NCBI GenBank assembly: GCA_945860255.1
Contig: CAMAQI010000169.1
Span: 1 to 5,306, forward strand
DNA length: 5,306 nucleotides
Direction: 5' to 3'
DNA from: Methylacidiphilum caldifontis
GTDB lineage: Bacteria; Verrucomicrobiota; Verrucomicrobiia; Methylacidiphilales; CAMAQI01
The position numbers and the translations under genes are program-made. Shown here one piece after another: positions 5,263 to 5,306 of this stretch. The number at the start of each line of letters is the position of its first letter. Within the stretch, counting starts at the first letter, position 1. Below the pieces are notes generated by a model, which did not search any database, was not told where the DNA came from, and saw only the letters and a list, made by a program, of their open reading frames with translations.

Positions 5263-5306
5263 TAGGGGCGATACCTTCTTATCTTTTAATAAGGGATATG
5301 ACCACT
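5263..5306 (-). other. Upstream spacer or gene end before map
   Basis: These 44 bases to the right of map contain its likely ribosome binding site (AAGAAGG, 5274-5280). Two of the three minus-strand frames reach a TAA within the first 28 bases read from the window edge (stops at 5286-5288 and 5279-5281). One of these could be the end of the preceding operon gene, often secY or adk, but too few residues are visible to identify it. No promoter or terminator is seen. Confidence 0.3.

Overview
The window looks like chromosomal DNA from a bacterium of moderate GC content, most likely in the PVC superphylum and probably Verrucomicrobiota or a relative. This placement rests on recalled sequence impressions, not a search. 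The RpoA N-terminus resembles verrucomicrobial RpoA. The zinc-ligand-poor L36, with its RRRGRIYIINKKDP core, resembles chlamydial and related L36. Gene order (map-infA-rpmJ-rpsM-rpsK-rpsD-rpoA-rplQ) is the widespread spc/alpha ribosomal arrangement outside the gamma-proteobacteria. All nine coding regions end in TAA.

Layout, left to right. Positions 1-194 hold no gene I can support, but contain a strong 12-bp stem terminator (about 44-85). A plus-strand gene at 195-1028 encodes a 277-residue single-domain voltage-gated cation channel of the NaChBac/BacNav type. It has four S4 arginines, a TLEGWAD selectivity filter and a C-terminal coiled coil. A bidirectional terminator (1039-1075) separates it from the convergent ribosomal operon.

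From 1099 to 5262 everything is on the minus strand. In transcription order (right to left) the genes are map (GTG start), infA (start overlapping the end of map by 28 bases), rpmJ, rpsM, rpsK, rpsD, rpoA and rplQ. Spacers range from 4 to 46 bases, each gene has a plausible Shine-Dalgarno sequence, and no internal terminator is visible. This is consistent with one polycistronic unit that continues from genes to the right of the window.

The operon makes the 30S head and platform proteins S13, S11 and S4, the 50S proteins L36 and L17, the RNA polymerase alpha subunit, IF-1, and the methionine aminopeptidase that trims new proteins. The channel is a separate, unrelated membrane gene.

No clearly new multi-gene system is present. 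The points most worth a second look are the channel's Gly/Asp-containing filter, the divergent IF-1, the loss of zinc ligands in L36 and S4, and a 34-residue N-terminal extension on S11.
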